A stretch of DNA of 64,000 nt from Centrapalus pauciflorus (Eukaryota > Streptophyta > Magnoliopsida > Asterales > Asteraceae). A model generated the notes under the pieces. The model was not told the DNA's origin and made no database searches. It saw only the letters and a list, made by a program, of their open reading frames with translations. This document shows, piece by piece, positions 60,930 through 64,000 of the stretch. Positions within the stretch are counted from its first letter, which is position 1, and each line of letters starts with the position of its first letter. The stretch covers positions 274,406 to 338,405 of the forward strand of contig JAANYP010000163.1 of the NCBI GenBank assembly GCA_020465985.1, read 5' to 3'. Made by a program: the position numbers and the translations under genes.

Positions 60930-60930
60930 C
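60849..60930. repeat. (TA)n(CA)n(TA)n microsatellite
   Basis: About 80 bp: a TA block, a CA block of about 14 units and a second TA block. Non-coding. Confidence 0.95.
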
Positions 60931-61018
60931 TTAACCCATTTTAACCATCAAAACATCATTTTCATCTTTTTAGATTACATAGGGTTCATATGAACTCAAA
61001 TTTGGGGTTTTGAGATAA

Positions 61019-61237
61019 ACCCACCAAAATATATAAAAACTTGCCAATATACTTTTAAAATAATGGATCTAACGTATTTCATCATTTTCTTTTCACATCT
61101 AGTCATTTCTAAGAGATCCTCATAAAAACCCATCATAATACATAGAAACTTGTATAATATACTTTTTAGATAATGAATCTAACATATTTCATCATTTTCT
61201 TTTCAGATCTAGCCATTTCTAAGAGATCTTCATAAAA
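61019..61237. repeat. Two-copy tandem duplication, about 109 bp per unit
   Basis: Units start near 61020 (CCCACCAAAATATATAAAAA) and 61129 (CCCATCATAATACATAGAAA). Both share TTTCATCATTTTCTTTTCA and TCTAAGAGATC. Divergence of roughly 15% by eye suggests an old duplication. Confidence 0.75.
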
Positions 61238-61449
61238 CCCATTTGAGTTCTCATCTTCTTCATATGAAGATGGTGGAGAGAATAGAAAAGTAAGAGATTT
61301 ATACAAACAAGAGTTGGTACCTCTTGGATCTTCAAAACCGTATGAAGCTTCCAACAATAATCAGATTTTTCTTTCTTCTTCTTCTCTTTTCTCTCTTCTT
61401 CTCTTCTTCTCTATTTTCTTTCTTCCCTCTCTTTTTCTTGGAGATGGAC

Positions 61450-61486
61450 GACACACACACACACACTTGTGTGTGTGTGTGTGTGG
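61450..61486. repeat. (AC)n(GT)n palindromic microsatellite
   Basis: An ACACAC run followed directly by a GTGTGT run around a CTTG centre. It is self-complementary over about 30 nt. Confidence 0.85.
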
Positions 61487-62757
61487 GTGGCGTATATATA
61501 AAGTAAAATTTGCTTTTTCCTTTTTTTTTAAACTATTTAATATTTACCATTTAGACCCTACAATTATTTCCATTTCTTTTAAGGTCCTTTCTTCATAAAT
61601 CAATACTTTATTTATTATAATTTGCACTACCATTTATTTATATGTCTTAATATTAATTAATATTCCGAATTTGTATTTATTCGTAATAAATATTAATTAT
61701 CAATTTTATTAAATAATCGGGTCGTTACAGGACCCATCCGAACTTGGACCGAATTTTGAGGTATCCGAATTGAGCATATGGTCCAGAATAAGCTTCATCC
61801 GAAATGAGTATCCGGATTGGGACATATCCGAATTCAAAGTGGGTCCGAAACATGGGATCCGAATTTGTGGCATCCGAAATAGTTTCATCCGGATTAAGGA
61901 CCCGAAATGGGCACCATCCGAATTCGGTCCTACCCGAATTCGGATCCCAGACTTAGCATTTTTCCCAGATTTGTTCTTGGTGTTCTTGATCACATTCATA
62001 TGGATTTTACATAAAATTCACCAAAACCCATTTATATAAACATGCAATTTTATATTATGTTATATTATCATTATTTGGTTGATTTTATACAATTTTCCCT
62101 ATCAATAACACTATACTTTGATCAAGATCATCCAAAATCAATATTTTTGATCAAGAACACATTATTTACAAAATTTCTGATTTTCACCTTATTTGGATGA
62201 TCCAAACTAAAATTTTTGTTTCTATTACATTTATACACTTAAATACATGATTATCTATTACAATTTATAACATGCAACTCATAATTTTCATAATTTAATT
62301 TTTTTTATTTCGGTTTTTCATAAGAACCGAACCAAACTTGCATCAACATCAAACTTAAGTGGTTTTTACCTTGAATTCTTGGTAATTCCTTGTTGTTTGA
62401 TGCTTGTAACCTTCACTTGACTTCAATTTTTCAATTGTTTGCAAATTTATGGAATTTTTGATGATTTTTGTGATGTTAACCGTGAGATAGAGAGAGTGTG
62501 TAAAATTATGAATTGTGATTAATGATCATTAATTGGGTTTATATATCAATTTGGTTATATTTGCCATTTAACCCACTATACTTTTATATTTTACATCTTT
62601 TTTAACTTTTATCATCTATTAATTTATGACACTTATATAATTTAATTAAATAATTCCATACTTAATTAAATTGCAAACATAAATAATGTAATAAAATTAC
62701 ATTATTAGCTCAATAATCAAATATTACATGTTTGACCAAAAGTTAGGTTGTTACACT

Positions 62758-63299
62758 TCCCGTCCCAATCCCCTTCACTTAAACTTAAATTTGAATATTA
62801 GTTTATTTAAATTGTTTAAAAAGAGACAGTTGATATTTGAAATTATACAGATTTTTTAATTAAATATTTTAAAGTTTTAAATATCAAATGAACAAATCAA
62901 AATTGATAATTAATTTTAGTTTAAAAACTTATTAGTAATATTTGTTACAAATGTAGAAGATAATAATTAACAAAAGTTAATAATTGGATTATTTTATTGT
63001 TAAAATTTTTATTAATTATTTAATGATTATTATTTAATAAATTGATATCATATTTAGTTTGATTAAATATTGGGAAGTACATAAGTGAGCCACTTAGACT
63101 TTTTGTGTTTGTGATTATATGATTGGTTGTTTAGTTTATTATTATTTTTGAAAATTCTGATGTGGAAAAGTATGTGGTGTCATTTGCAACCCCTATTTAA
63201 TTCATAAATAAATATAAATTTGTATTTGGAAAATGGTTTTTGAATAAAATAATTGTCCCTGTACGTTAACCATTTCATTCTCAATTGACTTTCGAAAAC
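62758..63299. other. AT-rich intergenic DNA
   Basis: Begins with the purine-tract-like complement next to the LTR end at 62757, then AT-rich sequence with TTAATAATTGGATTATT words repeated near 62975 and 63905. No gene is seen. Confidence 0.4.
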
Positions 63300-63302
63300 T
63301 TA

Positions 63303-63794
63303 GGGCCTGTTTGTTACAGACTTATTGGGCTGAATGATAAAAAAATCAGTCAGTCCCCTTCATTTAGAGATGTTTGTTTGGGTATTATTTGATTAAGCAA
63401 TATGAGACGGTCAGACACGAGGATAAGCTAAGAAATAGTAGTGGTTCAGAGTCAGCCCTCATTCTCCTCATTCTACCCCTTTTCTTTCTCCACGGTTCAT
63501 CGATATAATTAGTGAATTTAAAATAATTTGTGATGGTTAATTTATTGATTAAAATATATGATGATAATTTGATATGGTGTTGGTGTTAATGGAATGAATT
63601 TGTGATCAAACATATTCATTCGGATTATATGTATAAATTATATTTATAAAGGGTATAATGACACTTTTTATTTTTCTGAAAGCTCATTCAGCATATAAAT
63701 AAACAACAATTGTTATTATCTAGACAATCAACTTAATCTAGACAGCCAACTAAATTCAGACATGATTTAACGAAAAAAGCAAACAAACGGCCCC
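63303..63794. mobile_element. MITE-like element with GGGCCTGTTTGTT termini
   Basis: About 492 bp with inverted ends: GGGCCTGTTTGTTACAG on the left and GGGGCCGTTTGTTTGC read inward from the right. Flanks are TTA on the left and TAA on the right, not a direct repeat, so the exact ends and superfamily are unresolved. Non-coding. Confidence 0.6.
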
Positions 63795-64000
63795 TAAATT
63801 AGATTTGACGAGCCTATGACACTAGTTATGTAGGTTGTTTATTGTTTATTATCACATATCGAATTGTGTGGTTAATCGTTAATACGCAATAGACAAATCA
63901 AAGTTAATAATTGGATTATTAAAGACTCTTAAAAGCAGTTGTTGGGATTAAATTCATAACAAGTTTTTCTTAAAAGTTTAATAGAAACTTAAAATCTCAT

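Larger units (their letters stand above)
57020..62757 (-). repeat. Probable nested gypsy LTR remnants
   Basis: Starts with AGACCACCCCTTACGGGGC (shared with 11676) and contains two LTR-like 3' limits, CGTTACA at about 61730 and GTTGTTACA ending at 62757. The latter is followed by CTTCCCGTCCCAATCCCC, which on the minus strand is a purine tract abutting TGTAACAACC. Clusters of ATCCGAATTCGG-like words occur at 58395-58525, 60660-60725 and 61735-61950. At least one Mutator-type element and a minisatellite interrupt it. No internal coding domain was recognised. Individual LTR boundaries are unresolved. Confidence 0.45.

Noticed and set aside
60849..60930. Possible CRISPR-like or satellite array
   Set aside because: Only simple TA/CA microsatellite; no spacers or repeats of CRISPR type, and the genome is eukaryotic.

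Overview
This is a eudicot plant nuclear DNA window. It has intron-containing plant genes with GT-AG introns, a P-class PPR gene, a CC-NB-ARC-LRR relic, a nuclear tRNA gene, and long AT-rich intergenic DNA packed with plant LTR retrotransposons, Helitrons and MITEs. The family is uncertain. A composite (Asteraceae) genome would fit the repeat style, but that is only an impression.

Four conventional genes and one gene relic stand out. (1) A 749-codon mitochondrial-type PPR gene lies at 6291-8540 (+). (2) CPSF73-I, the pre-mRNA 3'-end endonuclease, has five coding exons at 35884-40872 (+); I reconstructed a 699-aa protein. (3) A nuclear tRNA-Arg(UCG) lies at 41948-42021 (-). (4) A TM9SF/EMP70 endomembrane protein (TMN1 type) has twelve coding exons at 46237-54535 (-). 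I reconstructed 593 aa, including an 18-nt microexon and a 68-nt last exon 1.3 kb from its neighbour. The relic is a CC-NB-ARC-LRR gene at 42563-45760 (+), broken by frameshifts and by at least one MITE.

The rest is mobile DNA, much of it delimited to the base by target-site duplications (TSDs). A three-level nest occupies 15674-23648. A Ty1/copia element (minus strand, 133-bp LTRs, TAAAT TSD) was hit inside its gag-pol ORF by a Ty3/gypsy element, now internally deleted (19061-22487, GGTAG TSD). That element's surviving LTR was in turn hit by an element now reduced to a solo LTR (19133-19799, ATAAC TSD). A second, young Ty3/gypsy element (26387-34183, minus, TTATG TSD) has 2-kb LTRs that differ by only about six substitutions and one 6-bp indel. 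Its interior is nevertheless a wreck: gag, protease and integrase remnants full of stops, with no room for reverse transcriptase.

Two Helitrons (2606-4578 minus; 12830-13475 plus) and a tandem pair of Helitron-like repeats (about 25850-35660, split by the young gypsy element) are present. So are a PIF/Harbinger-like MITE family (eight copies), Mutator-type fold-back elements with 9-bp TSDs, and one hAT-like element with an 8-bp TSD. Regions 11670-15668 plus 23654-24960, and 57020-62757, look like older, heavily interrupted gypsy LTR copies.

I found no new cellular system. The most unusual items are the CCCH-type zinc finger in the copia Gag, that element's TA...TA LTR termini, and the young but coding-dead gypsy element.
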